A program made the translations under genes and the position numbers. From Sphagnum magellanicum (lineage: Eukaryota; Streptophyta; Sphagnopsida; Sphagnales; Sphagnaceae), in NCBI GenBank assembly GCA_021904315.1, contig CM038916.1:558001-622000 (forward strand): a stretch of 64,000 nt of DNA, given 5' to 3'. Below the pieces are notes generated by a model, which made no database searches, was not told the DNA's origin, and saw nothing but the letters and a program-made list of their open reading frames with translations. How positions within the stretch are numbered: the stretch's first letter is position 1; each line of letters opens with the position of its first letter. Positions 35,871-46,930 of the stretch are shown here, piece after piece.

Positions 35871-36459
35871 TGAGTTGGCAAAAATTATTTACATCTTTTA
35901 AGGAGTTGAATGCATGTCAAAAACCTAAGTCGTTGATTAAATGTATATTATAATGTGTAGGATAAGCAAAACTAAAAATATATATTGTGTGAATAAAATT
36001 TCATTCATTTTGAATTATTATATTGATCACATAGAAATGATTTGGGTTTGAAAACAAAATTTGTTATAAAATCATGAATTTTTAATTGGTTCATAATTGC
36101 ACTTTTATATTGTAAATGTACACAAATAAATTTATAAAGGTTTTTAAAAAACCCTTGCATGACAACATTTTTTTATTAATTTTGAAAATCCAATTTATTG
36201 TTGTCAAATGAATAAAAATATATTTAGCCCAAGTACGTTTTTAATGGAAAAAAAAATTCAATTTAAAAAATTCATAATCATCAACATTATCATAACATAA
36301 TGTAATAATGAACAAAATTTGAAATGCATACGATTGATCTCCATGATTTCAAAAAATTTGGAAAGTTTTGACGAGGAAGATTGTTTTTAATGATCGTTGT
36401 TTTATATGGGTAAAATTTCATGGACAACTTTTCATTGAAATTGGTAATCCAATTTATTA
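35871..36459. other. Downstream flank of the HNL gene, no gene seen
   Basis: AT-rich DNA with no recognisable coding sequence; it would hold the 3' UTR and poly(A) site. Confidence 0.45.
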
Positions 36460-37640
36460 TAATTAGGTAGCCTAAGGTAAAAAGATTAGGTGACCTATGC
36501 ATTTTTAAATAAAAAGTCTTGGTAGCTTAAAATAAAAAGCCCAGGTAAATCAAAAAGCTTAGGTAACCTATGCATTTTAAAATAAAAAAACTTAGGTAGC
36601 TTAAGATAAAAAGTCTAGATAATTTATGAATCTTAAGGTGCATTCACACAAAATGTTAAGTCAATGTTAAGTGAAAATCTAGATGCCATCTCAGGTGGCA
36701 CCCAATGTTAAATTAACGATTATTTAATATTAAATGAATGTCAACTTAACATAAAATCTTTGTGGTAAATTAGTTTAGGTTTTAAATGATTAGCTTGTTG
36801 TTAGGGGATTTAATATTAGACTCCTTAACACCAAGTGTGAATGCATTTTTAAAATAAAAAAGCTTAGGTAGCCTAGGGTAAAAGAACTAAATAACATATG
36901 AATTTTAAAATAAAAATATTTAAATAGGCTAGGAATCCAAGAATAGGAAAACCAAGGTAACCAAGGAGTCCAAAATTGAGAAACAATTTAGGCTTCTCAA
37001 TATTAAAATTTGATGCCCGTTGCTAAACTGCCCATCCCATAAAAATTATTAATCAAGAATTAATTAAGGTAGTGAATTATGGGGTTTTTCAAACCTTAAT
37101 TACCTACAACATTCCATTTTTTTTGCAATTGTTAAAAATCTTATAACACAAGAACAATCACCAAAAAATGGATTATATTGTAAGTAGTTAGGATTTTGAA
37201 GAACCTAAAAGTCACTATTTTTAATTAGCTCTTCATTAATAAGTTTTTCATTATGGGCAATTTAACAATGAACACCAAATTTTAGTACCAAAAAGCCTAG
37301 GTTTTTTTTTCAATTTTCGACTCCTAGGTTACCGAGGTTTTTCTATATTAGAATTTTTAGTCTACCTAAATATTTTCATTTTTATTTTCATAGGTTACCT
37401 AAGCCTTTTACCCTAGGCTACCTAAACTTTTTACTGTAGGTTACCTAGGCTTTTTATCCCATGTTACATATTTATTGATTTATTTAAACCTTTTACCTTA
37501 ATCTACCTAGGTTTTTTATTGTTGGTTACTTAGACCTTTTACCCTAGGCTATGTAAGCCTTTTATCCCAAGATTCCTAAGTTATCTAGACTTTTATTTTA
37601 GGACCCTAGGCTACCTAGGCATCTAATTTAAAGTTTGTGA
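36460..37640. mobile_element. Fold-back-like element with TAGGTAGCCTA arms
   Basis: The left arm (about 36460-36960) repeats units such as TTAGGTAACCTATGCATTTT with AAAATAAAAAG spacers. The right arm (about 37310-37640) repeats the inverse, such as TAGGTTACCTAAGCCTTTTA. The middle (about 36990-37300) is unrelated. The arms are made of repeated short units, as in fold-back transposons. A Tourist-like MITE sits inside the left arm. Exact ends were not fixed. Confidence 0.55.
36637..36847. mobile_element. Tourist-like MITE, copy 2 (211 bp)
   Basis: Same family, length and orientation as 1136-1346: it begins GGTGCATTCACAC, and the right end reads AACACCAAGTGTGAATGCA before losing the last bases. 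It is more diverged at its right terminus than copy 1. TTAA/TTTAA bases flank it. Confidence 0.75.
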
Positions 37641-37939
37641 GGACAAGGCATGACCATTTTGACATTCCTTATTGAAAACCTTCCCCCACATTTCTTGTTG
37701 GAAATGGGATCAGTCAAGTACATTTAATTGACACTAAATTCTCCTTGTTTCCTCCTCGAGTATATTAGGGCATATCCTATATATCATACATGTGTTTTTT
37801 CAGGAATAGGAGAAAAAAAGGAGAAGAAATGAAAAACGTTATTCCACATCATCCCTTATACTAAAGAAAAAAATTGTTTGTATCATTTGTAAGAAACAAA
37901 GAGAGAGGTGGGGTTGGTGGGTGGGTTTTTTGAACACAT

Positions 37940-38890
37940 AGTTTATGAGTTGCTAATTGATTCATTCAAGGTTACATTACAATGGGCTAGACATTTTATG
38001 CAAACTATTTTAAGTTGGTGATATGGATTAGCTACATCCACATCAACGACAAAACTACCACCAAATTGGGTAGATCAAAGGATGGAAATGGCTTATAAGG
38101 TGGCTTATCTTGTAAAAGCATACAACATCCTTGCAACATTGGTTATTAACCCAAATTAGACATGTGTTCATTTGGTACCTACAAAGGAAAGAAGACATGG
38201 GAGATGAAAGTGAAAAAAACATTCATGTCTTAGGGATTGAGGGCAAAAGATGAATTACAGTTGTTGTACCATCTTCGATTAATGGAAAACTTTTACCTTT
38301 GCAAATTATTTTCACATGATCAACAATCAAATGTCTCCTTCCAAAAATTGTAAGAAAATTATACTCTATTATTCATTAGTCCACATTTTAAACTAACCAA
38401 TAATTTGTTGAAAGGATTTTGATTCTTTACACAAAAGATTGAATGTATGTACTAAGTTTTTTAGAGAACCAAATGATGATTGGTTCATTGATTGCTAGTC
38501 TATTCACAAAAGCTTGGAATTTATAAATTAAATGAAATCAAAATACCCACAAGTTTGTTTGGTGTTCATACCTACAAATAATATGGGAAGTTTTAGCATG
38601 TAGATATAATCCTCCAATGGCCATTCAAACATTCATTTAAACAACAACTCCATATGTGGACTCCTTAATCATCAAAGAACAAAAACAAAACAAAACAAAT
38701 CCAAAAGTGGAGTTTCGAATGTTAGTGATCAAACCTCACCTTTGTGCTTGGTTGTTTCATGCATGGTTGGGAAAAAACAAGCTTACTTCAAAGCTTCAAT
38801 TTAGATTTTCATATGGAAGCATCAAAAGTGAATGCTACAAAAATTTTATTCTCATCAAATCATACATAAGAAATAAATACTTGTGATCCA
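37940..38890 (+). pseudogene. DDE_1 (pogo/Tigger-like) transposase remnant
   Basis: A decayed transposase can be followed through several frames: VTLQWARHFMQ, LPPNW, MEMAYKVAYLVKAYN, LVIN.., VHLVPTKER, ITVVVPSSINGKLLPLQIIF, DWFIDC.SIHKS, and KVEFRMLVIKPHLCAWLFHAW (38696-38770). The order and wording match DDE_1 transposases found in plant genomes. In the first catalytic motif the usual Asp is Asn; in the second the Trp after DC is a stop. No terminal inverted repeats were located. Confidence 0.72.
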
Positions 38891-41725
38891 ATTGACCATG
38901 ATAATAATGATACAGACCCAAAAGAAGATACATAAACTATCATGCAACAATGTTTGGATAAGGATCTAGAGAATGTAGTTTTAAAACCTACCTTTAATAA
39001 TATCAATAACATTTTTGAATTGAAAGAACTTGCTAGAAAGAAGTGAGATTTTATTGAGTTATGATTAGTTTGAAGTACCTATGCACACCACGTTGTCACA
39101 ATGGTGTGAAAATTAATTGATAAGAAAGCTGCTTGTGAAACTTTTGTTGTCTTAAAAATAAGGCATAACATTTGCCATTGCATCCACACCATGTCATATT
39201 GAGGGTTTAGGGTTTAGGGCAATAACATGGACTACATGTAAAGTATGCCAATCACGATCCATTACAACAAAAAACATAACAAATGTATGTTCCCATACCT
39301 ACCTCCTTGTAGACTTGCCACTTCAACTTTTTACTTTTGATTTTAAAGGAATTGAAAAAACGAATTAGAAAACAAGGTGAAGGTTGATCACCATTGAACT
39401 TCAAACCACTAGTTGTTGTTGACCACCAACAAACTCACCAAATACATATATTTGTGAATTGGCATCCATCCAAGATTGATAGAGGTGCATGTAATGTAAA
39501 AGTCCAAGTAATGCAATCATAATTATATCCACATTCACTACATTTGTCATTCAATGAAAATACTACAAAAGATTTTAATCTTATGTTTGAAGTTAATTGG
39601 TTGGAAAAAATTCCATTACAAGGAATCAAAATACCTATATGTCAGGTCATATAAATACCTTCCTTCAATATCTTTTGTAATAACCACCATGTGTATTTGT
39701 AAATTGGCCCTGCTTGTTTTAAGATGAGTTTGTTTCCTTGGAAACATTCATTAGTTTTGGGAGTGGAATGTAACAAACAAGAATGTGCAAATCTTAGAAC
39801 CTTAAATTCTAAAAACAAAACAAAAAGTAGGTATGTACCTATTTATCAACAACCATAAGAGCTTTTTCTAGAGTGATTGGTAATAGGAGAATCTTAAAAG
39901 TAGCTTGGTCTCAACAAATTTTGTCTCAAGGCATCTAAATTAGTTAATAAGCTTGGAGTTTCCAAGATCTTCTACACAAGCTTATCAACCCAAAGCTTGA
40001 TATTGGTGGAGGATTTAGGACTTGCTTCAAGAAATAAACAACCACATACTTTGTGGTGAAATTTTGGGCATGTCCATTAGTAGGTGGTGCTACACATTGT
40101 TTTGCTTAATTTTGCTAAAAACAATAAAATGAAAAACACGAAAAAGAAACAACAACAAAAGAAACAATAGAAGACTTGCATTGACTCTATTTTGTCATGA
40201 ATTCATAGCAATGGACAACATTTCCAAAGTAGTTGCATATGTAGATGATGTAGAAGAAACCTCATCTTCTCTATAATAATAGCGGGATTGATACAATTGA
40301 ATTATTATAAATGTGAGTAGACATGATGGTAGTAGCAACAACATTTGCAATGTTGCTATTGTTGTTTGTAATGGAGGAATGAATTTCATGATGGTTGTTG
40401 CACCCCCCATTCTTCTAGCAAAATGCAGGTTTAGGGGAGGAAAAGGTTTCTACTGTAATTGTTTTGCTTCAAACTCTTGTTGTGCAACCGAAAGCATGAT
40501 GTATGGTAGTTTGGCTAAAGGCATCAATGATGTTGGTCTTGTTTCTGTTGGTGTTGGTGGTGCAATAACAACAACTGCAACATCACATGTCCATATGTTA
40601 TTTCTTCTTCTTCCATGTTCGTCAAGCTTGCCACTCAAGTTGGATTTTTGATTGAGCTCCATTTAGTTGTGGAAGTAGGTTGCCAGAAAAGTTAAAAGGA
40701 GCCTAGACGTCCTCAGAGGAGCTGCTCCTGATATTGAAATAGTTTCCATTTTTGTAAAGCTTGATGATGAGACCTTTCATACTTGTGAAAGTAGTAGCGA
40801 CAACAATATTAGAGTTGCTTTTAAAACTGTTGTGATTACAACAACGATAATTAAGAGGAGGAGGATAATGATGTTGGTGGTGGCTGCTACTGCTATATCT
40901 TGTGGGATTTTTTGTTGTATAATGGCTTGTAGAAAAAGCCTTCACAAATTTTGTGACTATTAATGTGAAATGATCATTATTTTCAACACCTCCTTGTGTA
41001 CATTTTATGGAGTTTTGTTTTAGGAATTCAAGGATCATTTAATGACCAAACTGATGCTAGGCTATGATATATTGTAATATTTGAATGGCTTTGGCATTTA
41101 AATGTCGAATGATTAGTTTATTTTGATTTTTTTGGTTCAATGATTGGATTTTGAATTTTGTAGGTTTCAGCATGTAAAATATTACTAATAATAGTGCAAC
41201 CTATTTCACAAGTATTTTGATGTTTTTGCCTCTATTGTGAGGCATAGTTAAGATCTTGCATTAATGTGCTCAAGTTTGAATTTGGGTAAGCACAATTTCA
41301 GGGCAGTCTCAAGTGTAGTTTATGCTTGTTGCACAGGTTTCCTTTTGCTTGTTTTTTTCAAAAACTTCAACATATCTGGTCAATACTTTTCCGAAATTTT
41401 TGGCATTTCTTAAAATAATATAATTTTTGCAAAAGCCATTCAGGTACTACAATAATACCTTGGTGGCTTCACCACTAATTAAATTATTTTCAGAAATGCT
41501 CAATTTTTCTAAAACTACTTCTTTCAAACAACAAAATTTTGTGAAGGAAATTTTAAATCTTCTAAAATATTTGGATGTATTTTATTTTTCAACATCGAAT
41601 CTTCAAAACAAAATAAAATACTCAGACACCAAAATGTCGAACTTGCCATTGTACTACTATATGTAGGCAATTATTAAGGAAATTAGTGACTCTTAGGTAG
41701 GTTGATACAAGTGGCTGGTCAGTAC
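38891..41725. other. Intergenic, no supported gene
   Basis: The region has several open frames of up to 112 residues (40195-41038, both strands) with Ser/His/Thr or Val/Gly-rich composition caused by GTTGTTG/CAACAA-like repeats. None shows a recognisable domain. Confidence 0.4.
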
Positions 41726-42069
41726 CAGCAGTGTTGGGTGGTTCTTTGAATTTTTGAACCTCTGGTTCTGAAAAAATTCAGAATGAAAAAACCACTGTTT
41801 TCAGTTCTCTGAAAATAATTCAGTCTCAAAGAACCACCAGTTCCAGTTTTGTGACAAACCTCAAAGAACCAACGGTTTTCATGAAAGAATCAGCAACAAA
41901 TCGACAGTTCTTTGGCCAGTTCTTTGATTTCTAATTGTTTTGTTGGAAAACCATGGTTATACACCAAAATTGGTTATCTGAAATTTTGAGAACCAGTGGG
42001 TAAGTGAATACATACCCAGGACTGATATCCAGCAAGTATGTCACTCATTCTGAGAATTGCCCAACACTG
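41726..42069. mobile_element. hAT-like MITE
   Basis: Ends CAGTGTTGGG (41729) and CCCAACACTG (42069) are inverted and typical of hAT elements. Flanks GTCAGTAC (41718-41725) and GTCAGTGC (42070-42077) match at seven of eight bases, as an 8 bp target duplication would; three extra bases CAG lie at the left end. The interior is non-coding and rich in GAACCA/GGTTC motifs. Confidence 0.65.
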
Positions 42070-42084
42070 GTCAGTGCATACTTA

Positions 42085-42195
42085 ACCACACCATGGTCGG
42101 TTATGGGACAAAAATACAATGAAAAAGTATTTCCTGTCCACATATCATTCACCCTGCGCAGTATGCTGCTGAGGTCTGGTTCACCCTGGCACTTT
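42085..42195. repeat. Dispersed repeat, copy 1
   Basis: GGTTATGGGACAAAAATACAATG and what follows (TTTCCTGTCCACA..CATTCACCCT..) match 47315-47420 in the same orientation. The hAT-like MITE lies directly beside it. The repeat family is unknown. Confidence 0.6.
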
Positions 42196-43274
42196 GTGGA
42201 CTGGAGACCCTCAGATTGTTAAAGAAGAATCCAAAGCAACAATAGGTCTCCAAAGATTTCAATGTAAACGAACAGAACAAGGAAAAAAAATTGGGGTTTT
42301 CTTGAATTTTCTAGGAGCCAGAGATTAGCCAGCCAATCTTAAACTAAACCATAAGCTTAATCCTTTTGCATGAGGAAAACAAAAGTGAATTTTTTTTTTG
42401 CAGCAACTGTCTTGAAATGCAACTGCACACTCGTGCTAAAGGGGAGGAGGCAGGATGCCAGGAGAACTCCATGAAACAGGTGTACCCTCCTACATTTGCC
42501 AAGCAAAACTATTCTTCTGAGTCTTCTTATATCAAGCGTGAGACTTTCTAGAGAAGATTTGCGGCCTATTGTCACCTAGAAAACCAACTGCAGTGTTCTT
42601 TTGAGCTCTGTTGCTGAACCAGTCCACTTCACAAATTCCAATTTTATCAATGATCTGTTAGTGATTGGGTGGCTCATCACTATACACTTGCCATACTGCT
42701 CCTTGCCTTCCTGTTCATGGAGACTTCCTTTCCTTTCAAAACTTGAGAACGGATTTGTTCAGAAAGGCCAGACTACTGCACAAGCCAAGTTCTACATCTG
42801 GAGTTCATGTCACAACAAAACAAGGGGCTAAGCTTTCTTTCTCCACCCTGCTTGAAACTCAGTAACCTAGTGTAGATATACATGTGGAGATATGTGTAAC
42901 AGCAGCTGATAGCTAGTTTCCACATATTTCCCACATTCATCAAGAGCTATAGACATGCTAATGTCAATGAATTACAAAAGCTGGGACACCTTTGCATGAA
43001 AACAACCAGTTCATGATGACATACCAAATACCCCAAACAATACAACTTCTGTGTACGAGATGCTAGTCACTTTCAGCGACTGTGATTATTTTAACCACCA
43101 CTGTGTGCTCAATCAAAAAAATGCTTCCAGTTGAGGAACTTACATGGCTCAAAATTTTGATGGAGGTAATGGGATGGTCCTCCAGCTCAAAGAATACCTA
43201 CCTAACTCTGTACTAGATGTTAAATAGCCTCCTGAGGCACAACCTGCAAGAATTTGGATGCTCATTCACATGCT
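42196..43274. other. Downstream flank of UPM1, no gene seen
   Basis: Base composition is more balanced than in the repeats. It should include the UPM1 3' UTR on its right side. Short frames show no domain. Confidence 0.4.
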
Positions 43275-45783
43275 TCAGATCTGGCTTGGAAGCAAGGGGT
43301 CAGAACTACGTAGCCTTCTTGAGTGAGGCTCTGCACCTGTCACATACTCCTTTGAGACATCTCCAACTGTGGTTGATTTGAAAGGCCAAAGATATGAAAG
43401 AGCCACCACACGACCAATCATGATGAGTGTGGGAGACACCAACTGGGCCACTGCAACTTTGTCTGGCAACTCACTCAATGGTGCAAACACCTGCACACAG
43501 TGAACATGAACTATCTAACTGTGATTTTCTTCTTGAGGTACAGATATCCAAGCAAGTGGAGGATCAGAAGTCCACATGAATCCTTTTGAACCATACAGTT
43601 GTACAGGATGAAACAGGTATGAGATTTTAGGGAAATTACTGAATTAAGCAGCAGCACTTCCACATTAGGAGTGTTTAGTTGACCTTAAGACATGGAACAC
43701 ATGGCATTTTAGTCATTCAAAACTTGGTGATGCTAAGTTGCATGGTGGTCAAAGGTGACAATCCTGTCAGAAACAAACTCAAAAGATCACTCACCAAGCG
43801 TTGCTGGGGAGTGGTGCCCCGCTCAATGGCAGCGGCAGGGGTATCAGGTGGAAGACCATTTGCAATCAACTTGGAAGCAAGCCCTGCAAGTGTGGCCAAA
43901 CCCATGTAGATAACTAAGGTGGAGTCGGGATCTGCAGCTTGTTCTGCTACATAAAGTGGATCATCTCCACCTTTCCTTGAATGTCCTGTCAAGAATCTCA
44001 CACTGCAACACATCCAGAGAAAATCCCATCACACTGATAAGACAAGTATCCTTACAAAATAACTGTCATCAAAAACGCTCCCACAACAATACAGATGGTT
44101 GTGGTGACTACAGCTCACCTGTTTGCAGCTCCCCTGTGAGTCAATGGAATTCCTAGTTCTGCAGCAATTCCAGATGCAGCAGTAATTCCTGCACATCAGC
44201 CTTGATAGGTTCAGACCTTCCTGTCTCTAACAAACAAACTTCTTCAGAGTGCTTGCAAGGGGACAGATAATTCATATGCATTATAAGAAAAGGACAGGTA
44301 AAATGCATTCAGAACCTGTTGAGGACATGGCATGGCTCATACCTGGCACCACCTGAACTTGAATGCCTTTTTCTTGCAAGAAATCCATCTCTTCACCACC
44401 ACGCCCAAACACCTGCAATGTGTTTGTGAAACAGAGCAGACCTTAAGGTTCTTTGACTGGATGAGACATGAAGAAGAGATCACAAGCTTTGCAAGTGTCA
44501 AATGTACTTACCAGTGGATCCCCTCCCTTCAATCTTAGCACTGTGGCACCTGAGACTGCAAAACTCAGCAGCAGCTCATGGATCTCTTCCTGTTTCAATG
44601 TGTTACATAATGTCAGTGGTAAGGTAGACCCAGAAACACAACCAAGAGGCTTCAGCTTGCGGATTTTTATGTTTTGAGCTTAGCAACAACATCTTTACAT
44701 ATGCTTGGAGTGGCGCTACAGCAACTCTCAGAAACACAAAGGGTCAAAGAACATCCATATGAAGCACAATTGTGACATAATGAACCTCTCAACCCCTCAA
44801 CTGTGAAAGCATTTTCCAGTGGTCAGAGCTCCAAAATTTTACCTGTGTCCGGCTATGGTAGCCAGAGGTCTTCCCCACATAGAGAAGGGGAGCATCTGCA
44901 TGCACCATCTCCAGGATATCTGTGGACACCAAACGGTCATACAAAACAAGGTCGGCTGTCTGCATGAGCTTCCATGCTTTCAGTGTGAGAAGGTCTGGAT
45001 CTCCTGGTCCTGTCCCAACCAAAAAGACCTTGCCAGGCCCTCTTGGATCGATCTCATCTCTCCCAGTTCCTTCTTGCTGAGCCCTTCGTTCCCGTAAAAG
45101 GGATAGCATTTCCCAAAGCTCTGGTAGTCGTGCAGCTATATCATTGCCCTCATAAGCTGAAGCTGAATTGCCATCACCTGCAAGCTTGAAATCCTAGATA
45201 ATCAAAACCTAATTGTTGTGACTAGCTAGGGTTTATCATCTGGACAATATGTGGCAGGAGCTGGTCTTTTCTCAGAATCAAAGAGAAGAGGACGGGGGGT
45301 GAAGATCCTACCTGATGAGCCATCAACTGCTGCTGTACTGCACATTGTGTGGAGACCGACAGCAGAGCTCGGATTGCTTTCCATCAGTTCCGCACATTTT
45401 CCAGATTGTTGCACTTGTGTCGTCTCCTTCTCGGTGGTAAACATCAAGGTACGACCGCCACCTCGCCCTCTCTTCACCGAATACTGCTCCGTAAACGGCG
45501 AACGGTCCTCAAGCATTTGTGCTTTGCATTGGACTCGCGGTCTCCGAGGCCCTTGTATCCACAAATTCTCGTGCGGCCAGCTGCCATGGCAGCTGGTCGT
45601 AGCTTCACAGGTCATCATCTTCCACATCGAGTTATCTAAGTTTACAGAAAAATTCCATGACGAAACGGGACTCAACATCTGCGCCTTGAACTCCAAACTG
45701 GAAAACAGATGCCATGAAGAAGGCCTGTGATACATTGTCGCCATCATCTGCTTCTCCCCAATCCTCAAAAGAAATCCGTTCAA
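43275..45783 (-). CDS. UPM1: Uroporphyrinogen-III C-methyltransferase, plastid (siroheme synthesis)
   Basis: SUMT methylates uroporphyrinogen III at C2 and C7 with S-adenosylmethionine, giving precorrin-2, the first step to siroheme, the cofactor of nitrite and sulfite reductase in plastids. Seven exons: 45783-45312, 45177-44843, 44589-44512, 44412-44343, 44188-44119, 44002-43795, 43490-43275. All introns are GT-AG, all phases agree, and the product is 482 residues. Motifs: VGTGPGDPDLLTLKAWKLM (SAM-binding loop), YDRLVS, LRLKGGDPLVFGRGGEE across exons 3-4, GITAASGIAAELGIPLTHRG and VIYMGLATL. Exon 1, about 157 residues rich in Ser/Trp/Arg, should hold a plastid transit peptide; start could instead be the MMATMYHRP at 45747. 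The core matches plant UPM1; the leader is longer than I would expect. Confidence 0.93.
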
Positions 45784-46479
45784 TCCTCAAAAAATCTCCC
45801 TTGTAGATCTCCGATTCTTCACTCGCTCGTTCTCGAAACCTTTAATGCTCAAAAGCAAACTTGATGTCCCTCTCCGAAACGATTCCCTAAACTTTACAAA
45901 CTTCTTCGCAAATCTTCATGTGTCCTCTCTGTCTCTCTGTGCTCCTGTCTCTCTACGTCTCCTCCCTCTCAAAACCTCCAAATCTCAAAACAAAAAAAAT
46001 GTAGACACACAGCACATACATTGAATCTTCATGTGTCCTCGGTGTCTGTCTCTCTATCAGCTTCCTCTCAAAGGCTTTTGGAAGTGGCCGCAGTTCTCAG
46101 AGACGATCCTCACCTACCTAATCCCAATTGTCCGCTTTGAACTGCCAGCTTCCATGCGAATTTGTAGCCCACCGAGCTCTTCTTCTTCACCATCTTCCTC
46201 AGAAAGATGGAAATCTGACCAAATCATAATCCTTACAAAAAAAAATTGTCCATTTCCGCTGCAACTTCCGGTTCACATTTGTAGCCGCGAGAGAGCGCTC
46301 TCCTTCCTCAGCTTTTGGCGAAAGCCAAAGGTCGTGCAAGTACGCGACGACGACGCAAAATGGATTTTGGAAGGGGGAGGTCAGCCGGGACGGTTCAGGC
46401 CCACCGCGAACGGCGAACATGTGCGCAATCAAGTAACGAACAAGGCCAGGGGCGGTTGAGACCAGTATTTGCCGGATAT
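45784..46479 (-). promoter_or_regulatory. 5' flank and presumed promoter/leader of UPM1
   Basis: A GC-richer stretch upstream of the UPM1 start. A CT-rich tract at 45920-45975 (GA-rich on the gene strand) fits a plant 5' leader. The phrase AATCTTCATGTGTCCTC occurs at about 45912 and again at about 46023, each followed by CT-rich DNA, showing a tandem duplication of about 110 bp. A 142-residue plus-strand frame at 46031-46459 has no domain and is probably chance. Confidence 0.45.
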
Positions 46480-46930
46480 TACTTTTTTCTCATAACCGGT
46501 CAGGTAGGTTATCAAAAGATGTTGAAAGATTGAACCCTCCGGTTATCATTTTCATATGCCCGTCAATAATCAAAATTTACCCGGTTATTTTTGGTAAACT
46601 AAATTACCAGTTAGTCATGCATAAAAGGTTGGTTCCCAGATACCCACCTTGAGAATCGCTGGTAATCCTGTCTCAGTACAGGGTAGGTTATGAAGTATTA
46701 AAAATGAATTTAATTTAATTTAATTTTTTCTCTGTTATAAACATGTTTGGAATTTAAGGATTGATAACTTACCTTGATGAAATTTCGATATCCTGGATAG
46801 GTTATCAAAATTTGAGAATTCAATTGCCAAGCAAGTAGGTTATCAACAGGTTTTCAAAAAAAATCAATAATCAACTGACAGGTTATCAATACATGAGTTG
46901 ATAACCAGGTGTTTTCTCAAATCAAGCAGG
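46480..46930. repeat. Repeat rich in AGGTTATCAA motifs
   Basis: AGGTTATCAA or its inverse recurs at least six times (for example near 46506, 46798, 46846, 46881), and the two sides are partly inverted with respect to each other. It looks like a decayed non-autonomous element; no clear ends. Confidence 0.4.

Noticed and set aside
40195..41038. Several frames of 70-112 residues on both strands
   Set aside because: Their composition comes from GTTGTTG/CAACAA-type repeats; no domain, no splice pattern, overlapping on both strands.
45251..45730. 159-residue plus-strand frame
   Set aside because: Exactly opposite UPM1 exon 1, which is supported by splicing and homology; a shadow frame.
46031..46459. 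142-residue plus-strand frame divergent from UPM1
   Set aside because: Low-complexity Ser/Pro/Arg sequence from a GC-rich promoter region, no domain and no splice partner.
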